Position numbers and translations under genes: made by a program. DNA of 64,000 bases from Cladobotryum mycophilum (lineage: Eukaryota; Ascomycota; Sordariomycetes; Hypocreales; Hypocreaceae). The notes under the pieces were generated by a model. That model was given only the letters and a program-made list of their open reading frames with translations. It had not been told where the DNA came from and did not search any database. Shown in pieces: positions 9,090 through 20,220 of the stretch. The stretch covers positions 1,178,001 to 1,242,000 of the forward strand of contig JAVFKD010000004.1 of assembly GCA_036429605.1 (NCBI GenBank), given 5' to 3'. Every line of letters starts with the position of its first letter. Positions within the stretch are counted from its first letter, which is position 1.

Positions 9090-11891
9090 CCGTGGGCAAT
9101 TTCTGTATCACTACCAGTGTATCCTTGGCAAACCACGGATTGCAAGCAACAGTTTTGCCCGTGGTTATTACGATGCTCTAGGAAGTCTCGTCATCTTGTG
9201 CTAGCATCCATACTCTACCCCCTATCGACACCTTTTTCTGATGCCTAATATTACTACCATCTTCATCGCTATGCCATGGGCGATCATTAATGCCCACCCT
9301 TCTTAGAGTGCCCCCCGCAAGACACAACAAGCAATGTCGGCCCTGCTGATTGCAATACTGATTGCAAGCATATAACTTAATCATCTCTTAAATTTATAAA
9401 AGCCATAAAACCTTGAGCAAGCATACTAACAATTAATGTTACATCTTACATAACTTGATTGACCCACATTGCCTTTTATCGACTGATCCTTTTGTTTCCC
9501 ATCACTCACATCGTTCGTCCTGTTCCCCGTTGACTCCCTTCTTACCCATTGTTACTCTCATTTTCCAAGAACTCTGTCCCTCATGGCTGGATTATGGCCT
9601 CGAGTACCTGCTGTTACGAGGTGCCATTGCGGTTCTATTGAGAATGGATGCCAAATGTCTCTCGTAAGTGTACAATCTGCGCCTCTAGAATGCAGAAAAG
9701 CCCAAGTCACGGGGTCTCTGAGCAGAATCAACATTGCTGGTGATGTGTCTTGGCTCGGGCTCGTATATGCAATCGGGCCATGCACCATGCATGCATGCAT
9801 TCATTCATTCATGCGTTGTAACGAATCTCGAAAGAAAGAAGAAAAAGCCTCATTGCTGCCGCTCTGAGCTACCTTGTGAGCTGGCCAGTAGTCCAGATGC
9901 TTCACCTCGTCCAAGCTGCTCCACCTCCGTAGCAGCAGCGCAAATCAGGGTCCAGGTTTCGATGTGCCGTAGGGTGTAGCAGCGTCGACAGGCGCCAGAA
10001 GTCGAATTGAGAGAAATTGTGACGTGTTAGAGGAGTCCACAGTAGTAGGATCAATGCTCATGGTCAAAGATGGCTCCTTTTTTTCCCTCCACTTTAGAGG
10101 ATAAGGGCATCTTGAGATTGGGCAAAATGGGGATTCACAAACCTTCCCCTCCCGTCCTCCCTCAACCTCGTCGGGTATTTTGAGCATCTTTCCAGAAGCA
10201 AAAAAAAAAAAAAAAAGACTGAAAGGGAACATGACAAAGGATAGATGTCAGGGCGGTCCCCAACTACCTACTACATAGGTCATAACAGACAGTCCGATTA
10301 GCAATGGAAGTGATAAACAATGCCCTGAGTAGAATAGATTGAACCCCGCCTTTGCGTAATGTGGGGTTGGCTGCGGGATCCATGGATCGGATGTTACCCT
10401 ACATGGCATGGATGGTGCTGTTAAAATAGGGAGTTGATCAATCATGGAACCCTGTATCCACGAGGAGGGAACGAAGCCACAAAATGGGACACACACACAC
10501 CGACGAGCCGTGACATCCAAGGGTTCTCTGGATTGTCGCTTCGGACACCGAAAGATCCTGTCAGTCGGGTGCTACAGGTTAGGCTGTTCACCCCATCCAA
10601 CACCAATCAGATTCATCTTGCGCTGATCGTATTGGATCGAAACATCATGGATGTCCATTTTTAGCATTGTAGGGCTGACGTATGTACCCTTTCTCATGTA
10701 TTGCCCCAGGGGAACCTTGAACCCTAAACCCAACAAACAGCCTGATCTGATCCCTTCAAATGAAATGGCGGCACACTTCCAACGCAAACATGATCCTTTA
10801 ATACGTAAAGTTTATTGTCGAACTTATTCACCCTTTTTTCTGCTGCTGTTCCTCTCTTCCTCTTCTCTTCTCTTTCTCTCTGGCCCCCTCCTCCATAGTC
10901 CTGTCTGTTCCTTCGTTCGTTCGTATTGCACCCAAGCAGGAATCAGTCTAGAGGCGCAGCTCGTATATGGGCTGCGTCGGACCGCAAGCCAACGTGCGTT
11001 TGCGTTGCGCTGCGTTGGTTTTGACTCGCATCAGGTAATTGGTGAGACCTTTTTTTATTCTTCCTTTCTTTTTTTGCCCCCAATATTTGTGCTTGTTTTC
11101 TCGTGTTGTCCCATTTCCATCACTAACAATATTGATTGCTGCAGCCAACAAACTGCCACTATGTACTTTTTTTTGACGTGGTTGACGTTTTGAAGAGGAT
11201 AAAGGAGGGGGGAGACAGCTAGCAAGCCACTCCGGCTCAGGATGGGGCGAAAACCCTCAAGCCATCCTTCAGTCTAGTTTACTTAGCTGAGCGGAATCAG
11301 CAAACGAGGGCTGAACTATGTGTGCGGGCGTACCCAAAATCCTTCTTTTTGACTCGCCGACTAACCCGGCTCGCAACTCGGAAACCCGACGACGCACATT
11401 CCAATGTCGACGGTCCGTATAATCTTTTTTTTTGGGGGGGGGGGGAGGGCAACGCGGCTTAGGTTGGAGGGATCGTGCGGTAGCTAACAGCTAGTCAAAT
11501 GCGGGAGAAACGGGTGAGTTGGCACGACTCGGCACCGTCTTTTTATTTTTGGCCAAGAATGGGCTTTGCCCTTTTACAGAGGCGAGGGCTGGTTAGGCTG
11601 TTCGTATTGTATCGTTGGATACCTACTATACGAGAAATCCAAAAAAACAAGCTGCATACGTCAACGCTCAGTGGTGCCCTTCCCACAATCCTGTCAGACG
11701 CATCATCACTCAGGTCTGGGCTTGGAGCCACGACCTTGACCAACCTTGGGGACCGGTGGAATGGGAACTTGGCGATGACGGGCAACGGGGAGGGGGCCAA
11801 GGCGTTGAAGCCTGATGGCACTGGCTGCGTATTCTCAACTTCCACGAGTACTCGGCGAGAAGATCCTTTACAACAAGCGAGTCTTGAAAGT
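9090..11891. other. Gene-poor stretch, no supported gene
   Basis: Only short frames without coding character are present. It holds a CATG/CATT tetranucleotide run near 9785-9812, an A-run at 10200-10215, an ACAC run near 10490 and a G-run near 11432. An intron-like segment at about 11043-11145 (GTGAGA ... CACTAAC ... CTGCAG) could belong to a spliced non-coding transcript. Its length suggests a large upstream control region for the secreted protein gene at 12050. Confidence 0.6.
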
Positions 11892-11899
11892 TATATAAA
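11892..11899 (+). promoter_or_regulatory. TATA box of the small secreted protein gene
   Basis: TATATAAA lies about 155 bp before the ATG at 12050. A C/A/T-rich leader follows, and the ATG has a CAAAATG context, typical of strongly expressed fungal genes. Confidence 0.65.
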
Positions 11900-12049
11900 G
11901 CCCATCTCTCTCCGTCTTCATCAGTCGAAACTCTTCTTTCATCATCAGCATTCAAAACAATCCAGTTCACTACAAACCTTCCAACACACACTCACCAACT
12001 CTTCATCTTTCGCTTCAAAGCCTTTTCAGCCCCCCAACCTCTATTCAAA

Positions 12050-12427
12050 ATGAAGTTCACCGCTGCCATCGTCGCCCTGGCCACCGTCGCCGTTGCTACT
12101 CCCACTTCTCCTCCTCTTGCCTGCAAGGCCGGAACCTACTCTTGCCTCCCCTACGGCAACGGCTGGCAGACTTGCAACACCTCTGGCCAGTGGGTCGTAA
12201 GTCTTTTCTCCCCTTCACCTCTCCTCTCTCCCCCTTTTTGCGACCAAAGCTCGAGACCTCCAACATGCTAATGATCCTTCCATCCACAGTTCTCCGGAGA
12301 CTGCCCTCCCAAGACCGTCTGCAAGTTCTACAACCCCAGCCAGAGCCCCTACTGCGTTCCCCCTCCTACCAGTTCTAAGAAAAAGAGCTTTTTCCTCGGC
12401 ATCTTCACCATGATCGATAGATCATAG
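12050..12427 (+). CDS. Small secreted cysteine-rich protein, 94 aa
   Basis: Exons are 12050-12196 and 12290-12427, with a 93 bp intron (GTAAGT, branch GCTAAT, CCACAG). The protein begins with a secretion signal (MKFTAAIVALATVAVATPTS). The mature part has six cysteines in the pattern CKAGTYSC, GNGWQTCNTSGQWV, SGDC, TVC and SPYC. I know this layout from small fungal secreted proteins of the effector or carbohydrate-binding kind, but I cannot name a function. A basic patch (SSKKK) and a short hydrophobic end (FFLGIFTMI) follow the last Cys. Strong codon bias toward C-ending codons, a good TATA box and the isolated position suggest high, regulated expression. Confidence 0.8.
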
Positions 12428-13648
12428 ACAACTTTCTCCCTCCTCTTCTCTCTCCCCCGAGAGAAAAAAAAAAGGGGGGGGGGAGGGAGATGTGATCGAC
12501 ATTATCGGTTGGGCATGACTTTCCTTTAATTGCATTATCGGGAGCACATTGGCAGGGCAGGGGTATCGAGTTGGGTGGCGAAACTTTTTGGTGGTCTCGA
12601 TGGATTTCTGCAGGATCCTTGGGACGACTGTCGGTCCTTTCTAACGGGTTATCATGTTTTGATGAATTTCTTTTACCAATCACATCTTATTAAATCAATA
12701 TATATCTATAGACTATACTTTTTGATGAATGCCTTGGCAGTGAGATGTTGTGGCCGTGGCTTCTTAGGTGGTCTCGAGTGTACATGACTCCATTCCAGTT
12801 CATGGATGCAGCGAGTAATGTAGTCTGATGGCTACCTAGTATAATACCAATGCAATAAGAACTAAGAGTATTTTTTTATAGCCTTTTATAATTAGTGTAT
12901 ATGAAAATATGCCTCATCACAGTGTCGAGATGCTTAGCATGTACCATCTCGTAGAAGATTGTACAAACAACAAAAGTGGAATAGAAATGGCGAAAGAAAC
13001 AAAACAAAACAAAACAAAAACACAAAATCAGGGCCCAGTCTTGCAAGACATCGTCGTCGTAGAACTAATATCCATGCTGAACCTTTCCTACCTTGTTTTA
13101 AACCACAACAACTCGAGCTCCCCTTTACCGTCCAGTCCTTTATGCCTTTATTCCTTTTCTTCTTCTTCTTTCACGCAAGAGGGCTGTATTTGAAGCCTTG
13201 ATGACTGGTGCTTATTGCTTCCATTCAGTTGATCAAATGTCCATTTCAGCAACCAAGTCCCGAGACGCTAAAGAGCCCCTTGTTGGGAGGGTTTTTGGTG
13301 CGCATGATGAATAGTAGCAGAGTGCGTGGTGCCTTGTACTTCAGGGGCTCCTTGCATCAAAACGTAGTTCAACTTAATTTGTTCTGCATCGTTGGCAGTC
13401 GGCAGTTGGCCAAATCATGTCTGGGGATGTATCATGTTTGTAATTCTCAGTCCATAATCTCTTCTAGATAAAAGCCATCTTGACCTCCCCCACCTCCATT
13501 ATCATTGTTGGTGCGCTAAAGATCAAAGATACTTCCACAGTATGACATGATACTACATGCCTAAACGACCCTTGGACAGTAATTATAAAGATCATCTCAA
13601 GGTTATGCCGTCCTCACCCGCTTCAAGTCAAGATAGCTACAACATTCA
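12428..13648. other. Intergenic, no supported gene
   Basis: This stretch holds the 3' region of the secreted protein gene, an A/G-run near 12464-12490, an (AAAAC)n tract near 12995-13020 and (CTT)n near 13155-13170. No frame with coding character was seen on either strand. Confidence 0.6.
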
Positions 13649-14568
13649 TCATACCTTTACAAACTCCCAAGTCGTCGTCCCATGCCGCCTCAGCACCACA
13701 TTGACCCCATTGTCATCAATACCAACAGTTTTCAGCGCATGCGACCAAAACGGCATCATCATCAAGTGACCCCCGTTGGGATGCTGCCGCACCGTGATCA
13801 GCTCCCACCCCTGATGGACGAGGGCCTCGGCAACCATATGCTCATTGTTGTCGTGTCCCATGTAGCTGCCCGACGGCGGGTGCATGAACCCAAGGTAGCC
13901 CTCCTTCTCGACACACAGCCAGGTGTGGTACTTGGCCTTGGCCTTGCCCACGTCGCACATGTAAAGCCCCCCAGGTTGTTTCTGCAGATGGCACGGTCGG
14001 TGCCCTTTGCAAGGATTCGATAGGTGCTGCCAGGCCAGGGGACTTCAAATCGGTGGGTGTTCCAGTTGCTGCCTGTAAGGACAGTAGTCTGTGTAACGGC
14101 TGTGGTTGTCCGCGTAAACACTGTACTTGTTGATGTAATTGTAGTAATTGTTGATGATCTGAACCTTGTGGTTGTTGATGTAATTGTAGTAGTTGTTGGC
14201 GGCTTGAACTTTGTGGTTGTCGATGTAATTGTAGTAGTTGTTGGCGGTTCGAGTTTTATAGTCGTCGATGTAATTGTAGTAGTAGTCGTTAGCAGTGAAA
14301 CCCCTGTAGCTGTCGATGTAATTGTGGCTGCTGGCGGTGGTATACACGTCACCACCATTGGTCTCAAGATCGCCGCCATCAACAGAGCCAAGATTGCGAC
14401 TCCCAAAGCAAAGTAATATGTATGAGGCTCTATAGGCGCGCGCTGTACATTCGCAGTGTCTGGCTCAGTCGGCGCGGGAGTGTACATCGTGTAACCACAG
14501 GTCGAGGCATCCGGTGTCATGCCATCGTCATCCTCATCGTCGGTCGGTTCTCTCTTCGGAATCGTCAT
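13649..14568 (-). CDS. Single-pass membrane protein with Thr-rich stalk and conserved C-terminal domain, one base missing
   Basis: The N-terminus is acidic and cytosolic-looking (PKREPTDDEDDDG). A transmembrane helix follows at about residues 50-72 (YYFALGVAILALLMAAIL), then a Thr-rich stalk of about 15-residue repeats (TTTTITSTTTKFKPP type). The C-terminal domain begins near FEVPWPGSTYRIL. It then changes frame at a C6 run (13967-13972; G6 on the coding strand). With one more base, RAICRNNLGG continues into LYMCDVGKAKAKYHTWLCVE, and the protein is about 306 residues. The C-terminal domain (GYLGFMHPPSGSYMGHD, MPFWSHALKTVGID, TWEFVKV) looks like a beta-rich, trefoil-like fungal domain of unknown role; that fold guess is weak. 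A cell-surface role is inferred from topology. Confidence 0.7.
14130..14330 (-). repeat. 45-bp minisatellite encoding the Thr-rich stalk
   Basis: Four to five diverged copies of a 45 bp unit (15 codons, TTTTITSTTT plus KFKPP, RFRSS or KLEPP) lie inside the membrane protein gene. The unit length is a multiple of three, so copy number can change without frame loss, as in fungal adhesin stalks. Confidence 0.75.
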
Positions 14569-15528
14569 GATGCGCGGTTCAGTTTTAGTTTTTTGGTAAA
14601 TGCCGACGATGGAATTGCGGTTGTGATGTGGAGGAAGAAAAAGACAGAGTTCTGGTTACTCTACTCTGCTCGCATGGCTGTTCTATGACCTTTGAACGAA
14701 GAGGACAGTTGTAAATCAGCAAAATTATCATGGAGTAGGTTTTGAGTAGGCCTCCAAAGTTCCCCGCACTCCCATGAACCTGTTGCCGAACACGACGCGC
14801 ATATCACGTCACAGACAGCAAAGAAGACGGAGGGGAGTGATTGGCCCATGAGATACCCAAAGAGCTCTCAGTATTGGGGCATTTCTAGCCTCCATGCCTA
14901 ATAAATGAGAATAAATATAGCACCTATGCAACTTACAGCTGATGCCAGTAAGGCGATGTAAACCACCTGGGGGAGAATAAGACTCGACCACAGAGACCCA
15001 ACCTGATTCGAATATGTCACACGAACAACGACGAGCATAAGCCAACTTCTCAATAAATTAAAAGTGCATGCGGTAGCCAGTGGATGGACACAGCGCCGCG
15101 AGTGTCCTACTAATATATAGTAATTTCTACTCTGTATATCCGAGGCAACAGGGAAAAAAGCCTTACCCGTTTTCCTAACAAGCAGTCTCAAAGATTGCTC
15201 TTCAGCCATCGCCCGAGTCTCAGTTACCACCCCTCAACACCGCCAGCACCTGGTTTGTTTTTTTCCATGGTTGCCATTGCCTCCAGCCCCATTGTACTTT
15301 TGCCTTCATGCTTGAGCAAGCTTTTCGTTCATTGGAGTCCAGCAAGCGTCTTGGTCGTACATCATAATCCGTTCCTTGGCGACAGAGCCTTGGAGACATG
15401 TTCAGGTTTCCTTGCATCACTATGCATTGCCGCGCCTTTATATAGTCATTCCGATATGTGATTGCGTAGTGAGGCTACGCAGCAGCCTTATGCACTGCCG
15501 TCATGCCATATGAAACTTATGGCGAGCG
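14569..15528. other. Intergenic, no supported gene
   Basis: This is the upstream region of the Thr-rich membrane protein and the 3' region of the next minus-strand gene. Short frames on both strands show no domain or splice chain I can defend. Confidence 0.55.
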
Positions 15529-17364
15529 CTACAACTCTTCCTCCTCCTCTACTTTGAGTGGTGGAGCTGTTGTGGGTGCTGGAGTACTGGTTTCGGCGAC
15601 GCCAGAAACGATAGAGCTCAAGGCTGCGCTCAGGCTTTGCGTGTTTGAATATCTCTCGCCATTATTGGTCTGATCCACACTAGGCCTGGCCTTCTTGAGC
15701 GGACTACCAACCATTGCATCCGCTAGTGACTCCAGGGCGCTTGGTTCACCTGATTGCTCCGTCTTGAGCGTTTGCTCACCTGAGCTGCCCTGGGCATTTG
15801 GCGAATTGCCGCCTGTTCGCTGAGACGTGTCTGGCGTGAAATTTCCATCTGGTTCGGCCGAGTGAGCCCGCTTGAGCTGTAGTCACATTATTCATTAGCA
15901 TTCACGGCAGCCATCATGGGGTTGCGGCAAGAAAACTCACATGTATACGATTGACACCATCAGCCAATTCACCTTGGAACTTGGCGTCCTCTGGAGCTAG
16001 CTTGGAAGGATCGGATTCCTTCTCATCTTCCATTTTGACAAGAATCTCATCATCCTCTTCGTCCTCATCGCTATCTTCGGCGACATTGCCGTTGCTCTTC
16101 TTTCTGGCTTTTCGTCGTCTCGCGGCCTCGGTGTCTTGGTCACGGAAAGCAGAGAAGCCAACCGTACCTCCTGACTTTAGAGGTCCCAGATTAGAGAAGT
16201 CGATTTGACCCGAGCGCCGTTTTGCAGAACTGGATGTAGTTTGAGAATTCTTGGATGATTGAATAACTCCAATCTTTTGAAGTTGCCCTGTAGGTGGTTA
16301 GTTCATTCGCATCCAAGGGTGGAGGGATGTGCTATGCGTACTCTCGCCACGATAGAAGAAAGTAAACGTAGCATAGGGCTTGTCCGGCCCGTCAATGCCG
16401 GTAACCGTCTGAGTACTAATCGTCTTAGGATCCAGCGTCTTTGGCTTGGCAAAGCTTGTGGTGTGCTCAACATCGGCATCGACGTTGTTACCCTCGTATT
16501 CGTCGTCTCCATCATGTGCATCAAACTGAGGCGAATATTCACCCTTCTTGATTTCGCCAGAGGCCAGGACTCGGAACATGGCTACCTTGATCTGGCCAGT
16601 GGCCTCCGGGGGCTCGTCGTCGTCGTCGGACCACGAGTCAGAGTCGTCATAAACAGCCTCAATTGGTGAGGTAGTGTCATTGCCATATCGTAATGTACTA
16701 CGCCGTCCGTTTTGATCGGTCTCAACGGGTGTGTTGCCTTCCAAGCTGGCCTCCTGTCGCCGCCTTCGTTTCTCAAACTTCTGACGTCGCTTCTCGAGCT
16801 TTTCTGCGGCATCGTGGCCCTTGAGGTCGAGACCGTTGAGCCACCGCTCGAGGCCAACTTCACGAAACAAGAATTCTCGTTCAGCTAAGCCGCCCCCTCG
16901 GAGTCGGGGACCTGAACCCAACGACTGTTGACCCATGTTTCTTCGCCTGGACGCAACAAAGTTGCAACCTCTTCTTTGGCCCGGCCATCAAAGTAAATAT
17001 ACGCAGCGATCGTCTCGTTCTCAGAGTTTGTCATGGGGATGTAGGGAGTGACGCCTCCGGAAAATTTCCCTCGGTCATTCTGTGGCCCCTGTTGGAGACC
17101 GCCCACGAACTGTGGCTTCGGGTATGGGTTGGATTCGGACGGCTTTGGAGCCGAGTACGGGATGGGAAGACCAGGGGTCAGCAGTGTGATGGAAATTGCA
17201 AACTTGGCAGGCTCAGGCTTCTTGGTATCCGCATTCAACGAAGGCTGCGGTACGGGGATATATGTACTGATGCGAGAGAGCCTAGATTGTTTCTGCATGC
17301 CATGCTCGGGCAGTGGAGCAGAGTTCGCGTGAATGCTCACCGCAATGCCCTTGAAGCAGGGCAT
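15529..17364 (-). CDS. Uncharacterised fungal protein, DUF7918-like, about 572 aa, one base missing
   Basis: There are three exons: 16342-17364, 15941-16287 and 15529-15876. The introns are 54 bp (16288-16341) and 64 bp (15877-15940), both with clean donors and acceptors. The N-terminal half (ISTYIPVPQ, YIYFDGRAKEEV, REFLFREVGLERWL) resembles the DUF7918 family of fungal proteins with a beta-rich domain of unknown function. The rest is charged and low-complexity, with KLEKRRQKFEKRRRRQ, acidic runs and a final KVEEEEEL. Exon 1 breaks frame at a C5 run (16893-16897). One more base joins WVQVPDSEGG to GLAEREFLFREV. The charged tail suggests a nuclear or scaffold role, but that is a guess. Confidence 0.75.
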
Positions 17365-18366
17365 CGTAGCGTCTAAGTTGATGTCGTACTAGAGATGTCG
17401 GACGGTAAAAAGTAGAACTCAAAAAAAAAAGATAGAGAACAGGTTGCGTGGTATCGGGGAGAGAGTCCAAAGTATGATCTTGTCGTAGTGAGGGCGGTGG
17501 GTGAGTGATGGGTGAAGCTTGCTACTGAATCGAAGCTCCAGAGTCAGCAGCCAGCCATCTCATGTGATGGACAAAGATAGGGTTCGATGGGTCGTCCGCG
17601 GGGACGTTAAAACGGGGTACAGGGCAGCCTCTGCAGCTGGCCTTTGCAGCCACAAAAAGAAATCAAAGTCTGATAAGCAAAACAAAGTTATGCATCAAGT
17701 CTCTTGGTTGACACCGTAAATTAACACCTGAAGTTGAAGCGCTGCCACTCAACTGGACTTGGAGTAACGGGGGGGCCATCCCGCCGCAATCGGAACATCC
17801 TATTTTCCGGGAATTGTAACCCAACGGTGACAAGGGTGAGTATGACCGCCTTTTCGCCCTTGGCCCGAACAAAGGCGGTAATACCGTTATACTATTCCTA
17901 GCCCTGAACGATTTTTATGCATCTGTCTATTATGGGTTTCCTTCACGACTAAAAAAGCGGTCGAGCACTGTGTGATTAGAAATGTGAACAGTCTTGCATC
18001 TGTTTTGCTTTAGGTTGGCCTTTTGGTAACGTACATGGAGGAATCTTGCATGGTAGCGGCCGTACAGCCTCCATTGGAACATAGAGGGTCCTAAGACATG
18101 CATGGAGAGTAAGCAAAGCATCTGTTTCCAGTCCATCTGGGGATGTTGCCAGCCAGGTAATTAATTCTTGGTACCTTTAATAAGTAGCAGTAAAGTCTTC
18201 ACTTTTGAAACCCAGATTTGAGAATATTAAGCCACTTCCTAGACATACATGTATTATCGGCCCTAGGGTATCGAGTTACAAAATAGGGCGAAAGAACAAA
18301 ATAAAAGGATAAAGCAAAAGCTCCATGTACCAGCACCCTACGTTTCTATGCCGTTTTATGCCTACT
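17365..18366. other. Intergenic, no supported gene
   Basis: This is the upstream region of the DUF7918-like gene and the 3' flank of the seipin gene. No convincing frame, RNA gene or repeat was seen. Confidence 0.6.
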
Positions 18367-19626
18367 CTAGATTATTTCGGGACGTTCGCCTGCGAATACT
18401 GCCGCTTCCCCCTCGCTATAGCTAGTTCCAATGCCCGAGTCCCTCTGCACCCCATCTCCATCTTCATCCTCGTCATCCGCCTCAGCGCCCGCCATGGGAA
18501 TCTCAGCCAAGGTACGCTCGCGTTCCTCTTCTTTCTTCACATCCGGCTCATGCTTCAAGGGAGGTTGTCTTCCATACGTAGGAAAGGTTTGTGGATAATC
18601 CGAGGTCTCATCACGATCCTCACCACCTCCACTATCGTCCTCCAAATAATGATCCTGTTTGCCTTGAGGCTTCTTACCGCTAGAAGTAGAAGATCCCATC
18701 AAGGCACTCAAGGCAGTCCATACCACGCTCATAAACAGGAATTCACAAGCCCAGAAGAGTGATGTGAAGGCAAGGAAAGTCGACACGCGATAGTGGAACA
18801 TGAGCCACCGTAGACCCCGGAGTTGTGCAGTCATGGTGAGGACGGCACTGTAAATCTGAATGTCTTGTCCAGCCTCAACTTCGATATATGCTACGGTAGG
18901 TATCGCTGAATCTTTGGCGAATGCGACGCGCTCGCCTAGCGGAATTATCATGGTGCAAGTTTGAGTCCCAGGGGCCAGCATGTGATATAGTAGAAACAGT
19001 AGGCGTGAGGCCAGAGATACGACAGGGTCAATGTATGGAACTAGAGTGGGCCTGCGCGACGTGAAAAGCACAGCATGTTCCTCAAAGTCTGGCTGTCCGT
19101 TGGCAAACTTGCGAGCGCTTGCGGCTACTGCATCGGTACTCGTCGTCCCCAGCAAGTGCAGGCTAATCATGAAGTTTCCTCGCTCGGTATTGGCTGGCGA
19201 CCGTGGTAACGAAAGGGTAACTGATATATCATAGTCCTGTTGGGATTTCAAGAGTGACGTAGAGAGCGGTGCGATGCCATATGGATTAGAGCTGGATCTG
19301 GAGGAGAAGTTAGGCTAAGAATGATCTATATGGCTGAGTCTGCGTTACATACCCATACTGGAGGTGAACCGGCGCCGTAACGAATTGATCGGGGATGAAA
19401 TTCCGGAAAAACAAGGCAGAGGCAACGGCGGCGAGACAGAACAATGATATGGCGCCGGACGCAAGAAGTACTGTATTGACTACAGCCCTCTGCATGGGCT
19501 TCGAGGTGACAGCGCGCGCAGTCTCTTTAACGCTTTCCTATACCAACACTTTCAGCCCATGTCCAGAGCTCCGTGCCGCTGTCGGGCAACTGGGAAGGGG
19601 ATTTATCACGAGAGAGAACTTACCAT
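18367..19626 (-). CDS. SEI1: Seipin (BSCL2/Sei1 family), 372 aa
   Basis: Seipin is an ER membrane protein that forms ring oligomers where lipid droplets bud. The exons are 19624-19626 (ATG only), 19353-19537 and 18367-19297; the introns are 86 and 55 bp. Joined, the start reads MESVKETARAVTSKPMQRAV, then TM1 (VLLASGAISLFCLAAVASALFF). The luminal part contains VTAPVHLQYGSSSNPYGIAPL, DYDISVTLSLPRSPAN and GNFMISLHLLG, the seipin core. TM2 follows (VSTFLAFTSLFWACEFLFMSVV), and then a cytosolic acidic tail. The length is normal for fungal seipins. The single-codon first coding exon is unusual; if it is wrong, translation would begin at the second Met (MQRAVVNTV, at 19492). Confidence 0.9.
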
Positions 19627-20220
19627 TGTTCGGAGAAAGAACTATCTGTTCATTCATCTGCGGCTGGCCGTGTGCTCGAATTGGCGACAGCATCAAACAT
19701 TGGCAATGATAAATCACCAGGTCTCTTTCAACTGATGTTCAAGAGCGTGACCACAAGGCAAGGGAGCTCTGGAATGGTAGAGCTTAATTGCATGTGATCA
19801 ATATGACGTCTAGCGCATAGACCACATTTAAAAATGGCGGATGGGAGGGGAGGGATAAATACGCGTACTTCAGGTCGGACGGTACTTGGGCATGTCACTC
19901 AACAATAATGCCTCTCCGGTAACAACACTCAAAGCTTAAACATATTTTAAAAAAGATTATAAAAAATAAATAAAAAGAACAAACTAAAATAAAAGATGAC
20001 GAGACGCAATTTAGCTAGTAACCAAGCATAAGAATCGATCATTATTATAGCGTTCAACTAGCATAAAAGACGTAGCCAACATCGACCTAAATACAAACTC
20101 GACGCACCAACAACAATAGCCACGGGTTCTCATCAAATATACATACAAAACACGCTTCATCTTTGCCCTTCATATTTACCATTGAACGAAACACACATAT
20201 CCACCCTATCCCGAGTGTCA

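Noticed and set aside
9583..9979. Possible small genes in 9.5-10.0 kb
   Set aside because: Low-complexity (CATG/CATT runs), no domain, no splice chain and no conserved start.
8526..13972. Programmed frameshifting at the shared CCTGGGGGGCT sites
   Set aside because: The same one-base deficit occurs in three other genes at unrelated runs, so assembly error is the simpler explanation.
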